DNA from: Actinomadura coerulea
Lineage (GTDB): Bacteria > Actinomycetota > Actinomycetes > Streptosporangiales > Streptosporangiaceae
Assembly: GCF_014208105.1 (NCBI RefSeq)
Contig: NZ_JACHMQ010000001.1
Span: 7,626,001-7,690,000, forward strand
Length of the DNA stretch: 64,000 nt
Reading direction: 5' to 3'
The notes beneath the pieces were generated by a model. That model saw only the letters and a program-made list of their open reading frames with translations. It was not told the origin of the DNA and ran no database searches. Shown one piece after another: positions 1 to 8,611 of this stretch (its first letter is position 1; each line of letters starts with the position of its first letter). Both the position numbers and the translations under genes were made by a program.

Positions 1-2073
1 CAGCAGGTCGCGCAGGGCGCGGCCCCCCTGGTGGCGCTGTTCCTGTTCAAGAAGATCAGCAAGATCCTGAGCCTGGGGGACATCTCCTCCACCTCGGGGG
101 CCACGGGGTTCGCCTCGGCCATCGTGCTGCGGGGCAGCGGTGACCGGAGGCTGTCGCGCAACGCGGGCCAGCAGGTGTCCCAGCGCCTCGGCCGCCTCGG
201 CGTGGGCAAGATGCGGCTGGCCGCGCTGGACGAGCGGTCGCTGCAGCGGCGCATGCTCAACAACCGCGCGACGAGGGCGGTCGCCGGCGCGGCGAAGAAG
301 GGGGCGCAGCGAGCCACCCGCCCGATCACCGACTGGGCGAAGGACAAGTACGACGGCGGCCGCGCGAAGCTCCAGAACGGTGTGAACGCCCTGCAGCGCA
401 AGGCCGCGTCCGGGTCGCCCGCGCAGCGCGCGGCCGCGTACGCCGGGCTGACCGCGGGTCTGGCCGGCCTGACGATGGTGGCGCCGCCGGCGGTGCTGGC
501 GACGCTGCCGCTGATGGCCTTCACCGGCTCCGCGGCGGCCGGGCGCGGCATCCAGGCCGGCGTCAACGGGATCAGGGGCGTGCGCTCCGGAGCCGGCGGC
601 GAAGGGACGGGCATGGACGCGATCTCCGCGGCGGGCATGCCCACGGCGAACAGCGCCCGGACGGGCCTGCGGCAGGCCGACGACTGGCATCGCAACATCA
701 TCCGCGTCAGCGACTCCGAGGAGCAGCGGCGGCTGATGGGCGAACACGCCGAGGAGGGCCTGAACATGCTGCGGGCCCGGCAGTGGGGCCAGGGGCAGCC
801 CGGCGGGCTCCACCCGGAGTTCACCGGATTCGTCAACGACGAGGAGAAGATGCGGGCGCTCGCCGACGCGGCGAGCGCGATGGGCCTGAACGCCAGCCAG
901 CTCCAGGTCAGCAACCAGGGGCTGCTCGCCCCCAACGTCGAGTTCGCGAACGGCCGGCCCCAGGGCATCACCGCCGAGCAGCTGGGCATGATGCCGCACC
1001 TGTTCCTGCCCGCTCGCGACCGGCGGCCCCAGATGACCGCCGACGGGGTTCTGGAGAACCAGGACCAGCAGATCGCCCGGATGACGGCGCAGCTCAGGGA
1101 ACGCGGCTACGTCACCGACGAAGGCGAGATCGTCAACGTCCTGGAGGCCCACGGGTTCGACACGCGCCTTCCCGAGGTGAAGGTGCGGGTGGAGCGCTGG
1201 CTCGACGGGGGCAAGGACGAGGAGCTCTCCCGCATCAGCATCGCTCCCCGCCGGGGAGAGGTCGCCGCCGTGGAGGCCGCCCGGGAGTGGGCCAGCGACG
1301 TCGACATGCCGGCCCCCGACATCCGCCAGCGGCGCGACCTGGACGCGGTGAGCGGCGTGATGACCGCCGCGCGGAGCGAGATCGGAGACTTCAACAGGAT
1401 CCGCATCGAGATGCCGGACGGCACCTTCGCGTCGGCCGGCAACCTCCAGCGCCAGCTCGAAGGGGAGATCCGCTCCATGGTGAGCGTCGCCATGGAGACC
1501 AAGAACCTGCACGACACGATGAACGCGGGAACGATCACCGGGGAGTTCTTCGGAGCGGAGTACGCCCGGCTCACCCAGATGCAGCAGGAGGCCGCCCAGC
1601 AGGTCGACAGGCTGAGCGCCATGTTCCGGGACGCGGTCGACGCGTCCCGTTCGGCGCGCGGCGTCTGCGAACTGCGGGTGCAGATGGCCGATCCGAACAG
1701 CATGATCGACGCCGATGAGCTGACGCGGCTCGCCGACCAGATCACCAAGAGCAACCAGCAGGCGCAGCAGCAGGTGCACCAGGAGATCGACAGGCTGGTC
1801 GGCGCCATCTCCCAGCGGCCGACCGACTCGGGGGCCGCGGCGGGGATCCTCCGCAGCCTCGACGAGTTGCGGGACGTGTTCGACCGGGAGGGCCGCGGTG
1901 AACGCTCGGAGAACCAGGCGGTGATCGACCGGCTGAGCGACCTGGAGCGGTCGCTCCAGGACAGCAGGCGGATGACCCAGGTCGACCCACGGCTGGCGGC
2001 CAACGCGAACACCCCGGTCGACATCCGGAGGGTGCTGCGGGACATGTACCGAGACGAGATGTCCAGGACCTAG
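1..2073 (+). CDS. 5'-truncated membrane protein of a type IV secretion-like cluster (TrbL/VirB6-like?)
   Basis: The frame is open from base 1, so the true start lies upstream; the GTG at 31 is only the first start codon inside the window. The visible part is about 690 residues. A hydrophobic stretch sits at the very start (VALFLF) and a second near residues 140-170 (AGLTMVAPPAVLATLPLMAF). The remainder is hydrophilic, Ala/Arg/Gln-rich and probably helical, with several heptad-like segments after residue 470. A polytopic N-terminus followed by a long cytoplasmic tail is the layout of TrbL/VirB6-like channel proteins of actinobacterial conjugation clusters, and the downstream genes support that setting. 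The assignment is by layout and neighbourhood only; the real transmembrane part is outside the window. Confidence 0.5.
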   Translation, partial: QQVAQGAAPLVALFLFKKISKILSLGDISSTSGATGFASAIVLRGSGDRRLSRNAGQQVSQRLGRLGVGKMRLAALDERSLQRRMLNNRATRAVAGAAKKGAQRATRPITDWAKDKYDGGRAKLQNGVNALQRKAASGSPAQRAAAYAGLTAGLAGLTMVAPPAVLATLPLMAFTGSAAAGRGIQAGVNGIRGVRSGAGGEGTGMDAISAAGMPTANSARTGLRQADDWHRNIIRVSDSEEQRRLMGEHAEEGLNMLRARQWGQGQPGGLHPEFTGFVNDEEKMRALADAASAMGLNASQLQVSNQGLLAPNVEFANGRPQGITAEQLGMMPHLFLPARDRRPQMTADGVLENQDQQIARMTAQLRERGYVTDEGEIVNVLEAHGFDTRLPEVKVRVERWLDGGKDEELSRISIAPRRGEVAAVEAAREWASDVDMPAPDIRQRRDLDAVSGVMTAARSEIGDFNRIRIEMPDGTFASAGNLQRQLEGEIRSMVSVAMETKNLHDTMNAGTITGEFFGAEYARLTQMQQEAAQQVDRLSAMFRDAVDASRSARGVCELRVQMADPNSMIDADELTRLADQITKSNQQAQQQVHQEIDRLVGAISQRPTDSGAAAGILRSLDELRDVFDREGRGERSENQAVIDRLSDLERSLQDSRRMTQVDPRLAANANTPVDIRRVLRDMYRDEMSRT

Positions 2074-2280
2074 GGCGGTGTTTATTACAGCCCGGCCCAC
2101 TTCGCTCGCCTGGCGGCTCGCTGCGTGACCTTGCCTGGGGCGAACGCGGCATCGCTTCGCGACCTGCCCGGTTCCGCTCGCCTCCGGCTTCGCTCCACCG
2201 GCCAGTTCACGCGTTCGCGCGCGTGGCCGAGGTCTCCGCGGACAGGACCTGGCCCCAAGGCGCCGGGAGCCGAAAGAAGA

Positions 2281-2313
2281 ACCGGCCTCCACCCGCTGGG
2301 GGTGGAGGCCGGT
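2281..2313 (-). terminator. Hairpin terminator for the 2374-2949 gene
   Basis: A near-perfect 14-bp stem (ACCGGCCTCCACCC and its complement, 4-base loop) is followed on the minus strand by TCTTCTTTC. It lies about 60 bases after the stop of the minus-strand gene. The same hairpin family recurs at 44542-44575. The rest of 2074-2373 shows no gene. Confidence 0.7.
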
Positions 2314-2373
2314 CGTCGTCGGGGTTCGGGTCGTGTTCCCGCAGGTTCGGGGAACCTGCGCCTGCGTAGGCGT

Positions 2374-2949
2374 TCAGCTGACGCCCTCGCAGGGGTTGTA
2401 GTCGTGCTTCTTGGAGCACGACTCGAACCGCTTGGCGTACTCGTCGACCTTGCCGTCGAACACGCTCTCGGAGTCGATGACCTGCCACTCGGTCTCTTCC
2501 ACACCGAAGGTCTGGTCGAACGTGAGGCGGGTTCCGTCCGCGGAGAGCGTGGCCTCGACCGGGCCCTGGTCCCCCAGGTTGGAGAGCTTGAACAAGGTGT
2601 CCGAGCCCGTGCCCTTGAACGGCTTGTCCTTCGGGTACTCGACCTTGCGGCCGTTGCCGTCGAAGTGCACCAGCGTGTAGGTGCCGGTCACCTGGCCGCC
2701 CTGGGGGTAGACCTCGAAGTTCAGCAGGGCGTGCTGCTCGCCGTGCTCGACCATCGCGATGACCTCGCGGGGCTTGTTCTCGGTCGCCGGGGCCGTCGCG
2801 CTGGGCTTGGGGTCGGTCTGGTCGCTGGCGCTGTCCGAGCCGGTCATCTTGACCAGACCGAACGTCAGGCCGCCGGCGAGCAGTGCCACCACGACGGCGA
2901 GGAGGGCGAGAGGCAGGATGCGTCGGTTGTTCGGCTGCTCGCTTTTCAC
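2374..2949 (-). CDS. Membrane-anchored extracytoplasmic protein, unknown function
   Basis: A 191-residue protein if translation starts at the GTG at 2949, which has GAAAGGAA seven bases upstream; the longer frame to 3090 has no comparable ribosome site and runs through the leader hairpin. Residues 9-29 form one hydrophobic segment (LALLAVVVALLAGGLTFGLV), followed by a Ser/Pro/Thr-rich linker and a domain of about 130 residues with beta-strand-like alternation and two cysteines near the C-terminus (FESCSKKHDYNPCEG). This is a signal-anchor plus small extracellular domain, like many actinobacterial envelope proteins. It lies between two convergent parts of the secretion-like cluster and may be a helper protein, but no family was recognised. 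Confidence 0.75.
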   Translation of the reverse strand: MKSEQPNNRRILPLALLAVVVALLAGGLTFGLVKMTGSDSASDQTDPKPSATAPATENKPREVIAMVEHGEQHALLNFEVYPQGGQVTGTYTLVHFDGNGRKVEYPKDKPFKGTGSDTLFKLSNLGDQGPVEATLSADGTRLTFDQTFGVEETEWQVIDSESVFDGKVDEYAKRFESCSKKHDYNPCEGVS

Positions 2950-2974
2950 GGTTGTTCCTTTCGGTGAAGGCGCG

Positions 2975-3001
2975 AGAAGCCGGGTGATGGACCCGGCTTC
3001 T
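2975..3001 (-). promoter_or_regulatory. 5' leader hairpin of the 2374-2949 gene
   Basis: A perfect 11-bp stem (AGAAGCCGGGT and complement) with a 5-base loop, CCATC on the transcribed strand, lies 26 bases upstream of the GTG start. A plausible sigma-70-like promoter is further upstream on the minus strand: TTGCGG (3085-3090), 17 bp, GACAAT (3062-3067). Confidence 0.45.
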
Positions 3002-3162
3002 GTACGCGTCTGATGAGATGCGAACGGGGCCGGGTCGGCTCTGTTTGCAATGTGCCCATCAATTGTCGCGCATAGCGCACCTGCCCGCAAGTGGAGGTGC
3101 GCTGTGTTCGTCTCCTGCGGGCCTTCTGTGACCAGCGCATGCTCAAAGCGAACGACCGGGAC

Positions 3163-3198
3163 GCCGATTCTGCGTGATCACGATCACGCAGAATCGGC
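3163..3198 (-). terminator. Perfect 17-bp hairpin after the NlpC/P60 gene
   Basis: Arms of 17 bp (GCCGATTCTGCGTGATC and its exact complement) with a 2-base spacer lie 19 bases beyond the stop codon at 3217. No U-tract follows, as is common for actinobacterial terminators. Confidence 0.7.
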
Positions 3199-3216
3199 GG
3201 CGGCCGGGAGCGCTTT

Positions 3217-6200
3217 TCACACCTTGCTGGCGTCGACCCAGCCGACCCAGCCGTCCGAGCCGATCTCGCCGGTGGTGTAGGCGCGCTCCACCTTGGAGAC
3301 GTCGCCGGTCCTGTTGGTGTGTACTTTGTAGCCGTCGGCGAGTTGCATCGCTACATGGCCAGTGCTCGGTTCGACCAGGTCGCCGGGCTTGGCCTGGCTG
3401 TAATTAATCCGGTGCATCCATCTGACCACCCGAAAGGTTCCGGTGACAGGAGCATTGCTGCCCTTCGGGTACAGGTTCGGAATGGCGCCGCTGTCACGAT
3501 AGGCCCTGGATACGAAGCTGGAGCAGTCGGCCCAGCCCGGGTCGTTCCGCTTTCCCGAAGTGAGCGGGGCGTAGGGCCAGTTGAGATGGTTGAGTGCCCA
3601 CTTGATGGCCATTGCGGCCTGGGGGGTTCGGGCCTTGGCCACCGAGTCCACGCACAGCTTATGGATGGTGATCTGGTCGGGGTTCGTCGCCTTGTTCACT
3701 ACTCCATCGTGCAGAGCCCTTGTGCCGACCTTTACCGGGCAGCCGTCGGGGCCGACCGTCGTCTGGGTGGTGCCGGCGTTCTCGATCGCCCCCCCGCCCG
3801 TGGCGAGCGATCCGATCAGCTTCCCGGCGCTGTTGAACGGGGTGATGACACCACCGAAGAACCAGGCGTACTCGACGGCGACCTGCTCCAGGGGGAGCAA
3901 TACCCCCTCAGTGTTCCCCAGCCGGGACCAGGCCTCGGCGGCGTCCTCGCCCACCGGCGCGCCGACCGGCTTCAGCGGACGCAACGCCAACCGGGGGATG
4001 ACCAGGGTGTCCTCACCGACGACCGGGGATGTCTCCGTGTTGGCGTCCTCCCGGCCCTGATAGTAGTTGCCCAAGCCGTCGAGGTTGGTCGAGTTCGCCC
4101 CGCCCGTCAGGCCCGTGGCGATCTGGGCAAGGGTGGCGTTGTATCCGGGGGCCCAGGACCCGATCATGCATTTGGGGTCGCTGGCCGGGTCGGTGATGCC
4201 GTGGGCCTCCTCCAGTTTCTGGAGCTTCGGTTGCCACTCGCTGTACACCTTGTCGGTGCCCGGGGGCTTCTTCAGCGACGCGAACTCGTTCGCGTACGGG
4301 GCGATGTCGGTCAGGAACTTCCTCATCACCGCGGTGCACTCGTCCGACCCCTGGAAGGTGTTCTGTCCGGGGCCGATCAGCGAGAACAGTTCGAGGTCGG
4401 TGCCCATGGCGATGCTGAGCTTCTGCCAGCCGCCGACCATCGGCTGGAAGACCCCGAGGTCGTGGGGGCGCTCCTCCGGCGGGACCTTCTCGACGGACAG
4501 CACGAGTTTGGCGGCACCGGCGATGTTCTTGTCGACGTCGCACCGGTCCTCGACGCCGGCCTCCTCCGCCTCCTTCTTGGTCATCGGGAAGATGCCCTGG
4601 CGCGAGTCCTTGCCGTTGTCGCAGTCGTCGGTCTTCCACTTGCCGGCTCCGTAGCTGACCGACATCGCCTCGTTGACGAGGGTCTCGACGGCGGCGGGGC
4701 GGTTGTCCTGCACGGAGTACTTGAACCCGCCCTCCTGGTACTTGCCGCCGGTGACCAGGTAGAGGTTCTGGAGCCGGTTGGTCTCGCAGCGCCAGATCGA
4801 AATGATCTTGAAGCTGACCGACCACGGCTTCTCGGGGTCGTCCGGCGGGGGGACGGCGCAGGGCCCGTCGGGGTTGGCGGTGCGCTCCATGAAGATGCCG
4901 GAGGCCGCGATGACCTTGCTCCAGTACTTGCGGGCGTTCTCCTGGTCCTTCTCGTTGCCGTCGGGCTTCCACCTGGGGCTCTTCGGGTCCCGGTGCACCT
5001 TCTCCGCCGCCTTGACGAGCTCGAAGGCCACGAAGTAGGAGGACTGGCACGGGTTCTGCGGATCGAGGCCGTGCATCCGCATCTGGCCGGACGCCGCGGG
5101 GGTGAGCAGGTACGGCCCGGAGCCCTGGTTGTCCTTGCCGCCGATGTCGGGATCCGGGTCCTCGACGTCGCATCCCCAGGCGCGCAGGCCGGCGCTCTGC
5201 CCCGCCGCACCCGCACCCGCGCCGGCGCGGAGCGCGGCGGTCTGCGTCCGGGGCCCGCCGGGCTGGACGTGGTACGAGGCGGGCTGCGCGGCGCCGGAAC
5301 CGGCCGGATGCGCCTGCGCCGCGGCCCGCATCTTCGTCATGACCCCGTCGACGTACTTCCAGGCCGTCGGGTTGAAGTCGCAGGCCCCCGGGCACTGGTC
5401 CCACTTCTCCGGGTTGGGGCCCCAGCTCCCCGTGAAGTGGTCGACCGCGATCGGCTGCCACTTGTGGTACTTGTTCCACTTCCTGAGGATGTCCTCTTTG
5501 ACCCGGCGGTCCTGCACGCTCGGCGGAGCCAGGCACGCCCTCGCGTAGCCCCCGTAGTTGTTCCAGGTACTGGTGATGTACTGGTAGGCGCCGCAGGCGG
5601 TGCTCTTGTTCGTCCCGGCGTTGCGGTCGTAGACGCCGTTCGACTCCTGCATCCGCAAGGCCCAGAGGAACCAGCCGAACTGATGGCTGAAATCGCCCTC
5701 CGGCGGCGCCACGTGACCGTTGTCGGTGCCGGGCACGGTCGCGGCCGAACCCGGGCCGGACACTCCCTGAACCGGCCCCGGCCCCGCACCGACGGTGTTG
5801 CTGGCGTTGACGTCCACGCCGCCCGTGCTGCCGTCGCCGCCGGAGCCGTCCCCGCCGGGGACCTCCTTCGCCTTGCGCCCGGGGTCGCGGTCGATGTTGT
5901 CGTAGGGGCTGTAGCGGGCGAAGTCGGTCTGCGCCTTGGCGAGACCCGCCAGGATCGTCCAGGGGACCTCGGAGTAGTCCTGCGCGCTGCCCGAGGTCTG
6001 CTCCGACGCCTGCTTGAGGATCCGCTGCCAGTTGCCGGGGAAGTACTCGGCGATCTTGTTGTCCGAGGTCTGCTCGGGCTGGGACTCCGGGACGTCGTCG
6101 TCGACGTTGACGCCCAGGATCATCCCGGCGATGAGGATGATGCAGAGCAACGGGATGAGGATCGGAAGGCTGGCGGCCAGCAGCAGCTTGAGCTTGCCGT

Positions 6201-7065
6201 TCTGCTTGTCCTTCTCCGACTTCTTGCCGTCGGCCCTCTCGTTCTTGCCTTTCTGGCCGGCTCCCGCCGTGTTCGGGGCTCCGCCCCTCCGGCGCCGGAA
6301 GCCGTCCATGAAGGACTTCGGTATCTTCTGGCCGAGCTTGGACTGCTCGAACTTGTCCAGCGCCCGACCGCCGGCGCCGGAGTCCTTGACGGTGTCGTAC
6401 GCCTTGGGCGCGTACCGGTCGGCCAGGGCGCGGGCGCCGATGTCGGCGGCCTGTCCGAGGAGGTTGAGGCCCTTCTCCCCGAGGTTGTCGCCCTCCGGGA
6501 TCGACGGGACGTAGTTCGCCGGGAGGCCCTTCTTCGCGGCGGCCTCGCGCAGCTTGCCCTCGGCGAAGTCGCCGGCCGCCCTCTTGAGCCCCTCCCTGGG
6601 GTCGCTCTGGGGCGTCTGCTCCGACGGCGTGCCCGTGCCCGTGGGCGGGGCCTTGAGGTCCTTGGCCAGCTGCGCGGCCTTCGCGGCGACGTCCAGCGCC
6701 CGCTGCATGCCGAGCGGGTTGTCCTTGTTGAGCTGGACGGGCCCGCCCCGCAGCGCCGCGTCGCCGTACGGGTTCGTCCCCGTCCCGTCCGCGCCGCGGT
6801 CGATCGCCGACTGCTCCTTGAGGATGTCGGAGACGTTCTGAGGCTGCTGGGCGGCCGCGGCGATCCGGGGGTCCGAACCCAGCGCGGCGATCTCTTCCGG
6901 CGCGAGCTCGGCCAGGTCCTCCGGCGGCTCGCCGTCGACCACCGGCTGCAGCGCGGTCGGCTGCGGAGCCGGGGACGGGCCGTCCTGCAGTTCGTCGCCG
7001 TCGAGAGGCCGCGGTGAGACCTCGGAGCCCTTCCACGGGCTGCTGTCCTCGTCCATCCAGGGCAT
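3217..7065 (-). CDS. Large membrane-anchored cell-wall hydrolase: transglycosylase-like plus NlpC/P60 domains
   Basis: A 1282-residue protein; the ATG at 7065 follows GAGGTAG. Residues 1-290 are hydrophilic and Pro/Ala/Asp-rich, presumably cytoplasmic. One transmembrane helix follows at about 293-318 (LPILIPLLCIILIAGMIL). Around 455-560 lies a lysozyme/SLT-like region with the motif LRMQESNG (candidate catalytic Glu) and ACGAYQYITSTW. A long middle segment rich in Cys and Trp is unassigned. The C-terminus (about 1165-1282) is NlpC/P60, with catalytic Cys in GWADCSSFVSRAYRDSG and His in STGHVAMQL. Proteins of this kind (VirB1/TcpG/CwlT-like) open peptidoglycan for conjugative channels. It has its own promoter (7140-7167) of the class described in the findings. 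Confidence 0.85.
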   Translation of the reverse strand: MPWMDEDSSPWKGSEVSPRPLDGDELQDGPSPAPQPTALQPVVDGEPPEDLAELAPEEIAALGSDPRIAAAAQQPQNVSDILKEQSAIDRGADGTGTNPYGDAALRGGPVQLNKDNPLGMQRALDVAAKAAQLAKDLKAPPTGTGTPSEQTPQSDPREGLKRAAGDFAEGKLREAAAKKGLPANYVPSIPEGDNLGEKGLNLLGQAADIGARALADRYAPKAYDTVKDSGAGGRALDKFEQSKLGQKIPKSFMDGFRRRRGGAPNTAGAGQKGKNERADGKKSEKDKQNGKLKLLLAASLPILIPLLCIILIAGMILGVNVDDDVPESQPEQTSDNKIAEYFPGNWQRILKQASEQTSGSAQDYSEVPWTILAGLAKAQTDFARYSPYDNIDRDPGRKAKEVPGGDGSGGDGSTGGVDVNASNTVGAGPGPVQGVSGPGSAATVPGTDNGHVAPPEGDFSHQFGWFLWALRMQESNGVYDRNAGTNKSTACGAYQYITSTWNNYGGYARACLAPPSVQDRRVKEDILRKWNKYHKWQPIAVDHFTGSWGPNPEKWDQCPGACDFNPTAWKYVDGVMTKMRAAAQAHPAGSGAAQPASYHVQPGGPRTQTAALRAGAGAGAAGQSAGLRAWGCDVEDPDPDIGGKDNQGSGPYLLTPAASGQMRMHGLDPQNPCQSSYFVAFELVKAAEKVHRDPKSPRWKPDGNEKDQENARKYWSKVIAASGIFMERTANPDGPCAVPPPDDPEKPWSVSFKIISIWRCETNRLQNLYLVTGGKYQEGGFKYSVQDNRPAAVETLVNEAMSVSYGAGKWKTDDCDNGKDSRQGIFPMTKKEAEEAGVEDRCDVDKNIAGAAKLVLSVEKVPPEERPHDLGVFQPMVGGWQKLSIAMGTDLELFSLIGPGQNTFQGSDECTAVMRKFLTDIAPYANEFASLKKPPGTDKVYSEWQPKLQKLEEAHGITDPASDPKCMIGSWAPGYNATLAQIATGLTGGANSTNLDGLGNYYQGREDANTETSPVVGEDTLVIPRLALRPLKPVGAPVGEDAAEAWSRLGNTEGVLLPLEQVAVEYAWFFGGVITPFNSAGKLIGSLATGGGAIENAGTTQTTVGPDGCPVKVGTRALHDGVVNKATNPDQITIHKLCVDSVAKARTPQAAMAIKWALNHLNWPYAPLTSGKRNDPGWADCSSFVSRAYRDSGAIPNLYPKGSNAPVTGTFRVVRWMHRINYSQAKPGDLVEPSTGHVAMQLADGYKVHTNRTGDVSKVERAYTTGEIGSDGWVGWVDASKV

Positions 7066-7139
7066 TAGCCGCTACCTCGGTTCCGGTACCTTGCTCGGCT
7101 CTGCGCTCACCCCCCGGTCGCGGGAGACGATCGAACTTG

Positions 7140-7167
7140 ACCGTCCGATGATTCGCGTTCAGGGCAA
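7140..7167 (-). promoter_or_regulatory. Promoter TTGCCC-N16-GACGGT for the NlpC/P60 gene
   Basis: On the minus strand the -35 TTGCCC (plus coordinates 7162-7167) is separated by exactly 16 bp from GACGGT (7140-7145). A leader of about 65 bases follows before the ATG at 7065; only a weak stem (CTCCC/GGGGG) is seen in it. The hexamers and spacing match the series at 7856-45226. Confidence 0.6.
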
Positions 7168-7197
7168 GGGGACGGTGGATCGCGGTCGCCGGATGTG

Positions 7198-7848
7198 CTA
7201 GCCCGCCCTGACCGCGTATCCGCGCCCGTCCGGCTCCACCAGGAGGTCGACCACGTCCGGCCGCCCCCCGCCCGCGTGCGTGATCGTCGCGCTGAACCGG
7301 TACTGGCTGTTGCCGGTCTTCGTGGGATCCACGACGGTGATCCCCCGCACCACCGATCCCTGCGGCATGGGTTTGGCCGGAGACGGCCGCGCCGTGCCGA
7401 TGACGGGGATGCCCTTCCAGTCCCCGGTCACGATGGCCCTCGCGGAAGCGGCGGCCACGTTGAGGGCGCCGGCCGGGACGACCGTCGCGCCGCCGTCCGT
7501 CATCGGGACCCTGGTCGCGGCGGTGGCGGTGAAGTTGGTGGCCGCGGCTCCCGTCGGAAGCACCTGCGACGGGCTCCCGGACGGGGTGGGCGTCGCTTCC
7601 CCCGGGCTCGGTGAGGCGGTGAGGCTCCGGGGGTCGAGTGTCTGGACCTGGTAGCGCGGCGCCTGGCTCGCGGCGGGGGCGGCGCCGGGAGAGTCATCGC
7701 GGTCGAACACCGCACTGACCAGAAGCATCAGGATGATGCCACCGACACCGGCCCATACCGCGATGTTCCACCACTCGGGCAGCTCGGTCTCCTGGAAGAG
7801 GCGCCGCCGCCGGAAGCCCTCGCGGGCGTAGTCGGTCAACTTCGGCAT
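7198..7848 (-). CDS. Bitopic envelope protein of the secretion-like cluster
   Basis: 216 residues. A basic N-terminus (MPKLTDYAREGFRRRRLF) precedes a single transmembrane helix at about 28-47 (IAVWAGVGGIILMLLVSAVF). A Pro/Ser/Thr-rich linker and a C-terminal domain follow (about 100-216) containing SQYRFSATITHAGGG and VVDLLVEPDGRGYAVRAG. A helix, a linker and a small alpha/beta domain is the plan of TcpC/VirB8-like conjugation proteins with an NTF2-like fold, which is inferred, not proven. Its promoter lies so close to the ATG that the mRNA is predicted to be leaderless. The gene is divergent from 7950. Confidence 0.7.
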   Translation of the reverse strand: MPKLTDYAREGFRRRRLFQETELPEWWNIAVWAGVGGIILMLLVSAVFDRDDSPGAAPAASQAPRYQVQTLDPRSLTASPSPGEATPTPSGSPSQVLPTGAAATNFTATAATRVPMTDGGATVVPAGALNVAAASARAIVTGDWKGIPVIGTARPSPAKPMPQGSVVRGITVVDPTKTGNSQYRFSATITHAGGGRPDVVDLLVEPDGRGYAVRAG

Positions 7849-7855
7849 GACTCTG

Positions 7856-7883
7856 ACCGTCGCGGGCGAGGGGGGCCGGGCAA
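7856..7883 (-). promoter_or_regulatory. Promoter TTGCCC-N16-GACGGT, predicted leaderless transcript
   Basis: Minus strand -35 TTGCCC (7878-7883), 16 bp, -10 GACGGT (7856-7861). The A of the ATG at 7848 lies seven bases after the -10 hexamer, where transcription would start. On the opposite strand CACGGT (7937-7942) is placed the same seven bases before the ATG of the 7950 gene, although its -35 (TGGCGT) is poor. Confidence 0.6.
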
Positions 7884-7949
7884 CCGGAGTGCGGTGACGT
7901 GTCGCGAATCGTTATGGCGTCCGGGCGGCAACCCCGCACGGTTTGAGGC

Positions 7950-8537
7950 ATGAGCGAGGAGGACGACCGCGTCAGGGGGCCGGCGATGCTGGCCGCCACC
8001 AACATGCTGAAGCCGCCGCCCGCGGTGATCGGCAGCCTGAACAAGGACATCACGCTGCCCCGCACGCTCAAGCTGACCACGCTCATCGCCGTGGTCGTCG
8101 GGGCGTCGCTCGGGTTCCTGATCTCCTTCCTCGTCTTCGGTCCGGGGCTGAACGCGCTGATGTACGGCCCGGTGCTCGGCGGAGCGGCCGGCTGGGCGTC
8201 CGTCAGCCTGTCCCCGCTGAACGGGGAGTCGCTGGCGACGTGGATGGGCCTGCAGATCAACGGGACCCGCAACCGCAGGCTCTACGTGGACGGTCGGCCG
8301 GTCCGCCTCTACATCGGCATCTCGCCGCTGCGCCGCACCGCCGCGGGCAAGGTGCGCATGCTGCCCGGCGGCGTCCCGGTGGACGCCGTTCGCTGGGACT
8401 CGCGCGGTTACCCGCAGCAGGAGATCCCCGGGGCGGACCGGCTGCGGGCTCCCCGCCGCAAGGGACGCGCGCTGACGGCGTCCACCCAGCTGTCCAGCGG
8501 CCGCGGGCGGGGCCGGAAGGATCGCCGCCGCGGGTGA
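7950..8537 (+). CDS. PrgI/VirB3-like small membrane protein
   Basis: 195 residues. Two adjacent hydrophobic helices at about 46-66 (TTLIAVVVGASLGFLISFLVF) and 70-90 (ALMYGPVLGGAAGWASVSLSP) are followed by a conserved-looking cytoplasmic part with LQINGTRNRRLYVDGRPVRLYIG and a very basic C-terminus (GRGRGRKDRRRG). Two helices near the N-terminus followed by a short domain is typical of PrgI/TcpE/VirB3-type components that sit next to the VirB4-class ATPase in Gram-positive type IV systems. No Shine-Dalgarno site at a good distance is visible, which fits a leaderless mRNA. Confidence 0.65.
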   Translation: MSEEDDRVRGPAMLAATNMLKPPPAVIGSLNKDITLPRTLKLTTLIAVVVGASLGFLISFLVFGPGLNALMYGPVLGGAAGWASVSLSPLNGESLATWMGLQINGTRNRRLYVDGRPVRLYIGISPLRRTAAGKVRMLPGGVPVDAVRWDSRGYPQQEIPGADRLRAPRRKGRALTASTQLSSGRGRGRKDRRRG

Positions 8538-8550
8538 GCGCGGACTGCAC

Positions 8551-8578
8551 TTGCGCATCGGCGTGAGGGCCGCACGGT
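8551..8578 (+). promoter_or_regulatory. Promoter TTGCGC-N16-CACGGT for the 8612 operon
   Basis: TTGCGC (8551-8556), 16 bp, CACGGT (8573-8578), 33 bases before the ATG at 8612. No stem-loop follows. It probably drives 8612 through 13683, since those genes are closely spaced on the plus strand. Confidence 0.6.
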
Positions 8579-8611
8579 CCTGGCTGCAACACGACAAATA
8601 GAGGAGGGACG

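Noticed and set aside
3319..7017. 1232-codon open frame on the plus strand
   Set aside because: It is antisense to the NlpC/P60 gene, whose domains and membrane helix are recognisable; the plus frame is Arg/Gly/Val-rich low-quality sequence typical of shadows in GC-rich DNA.
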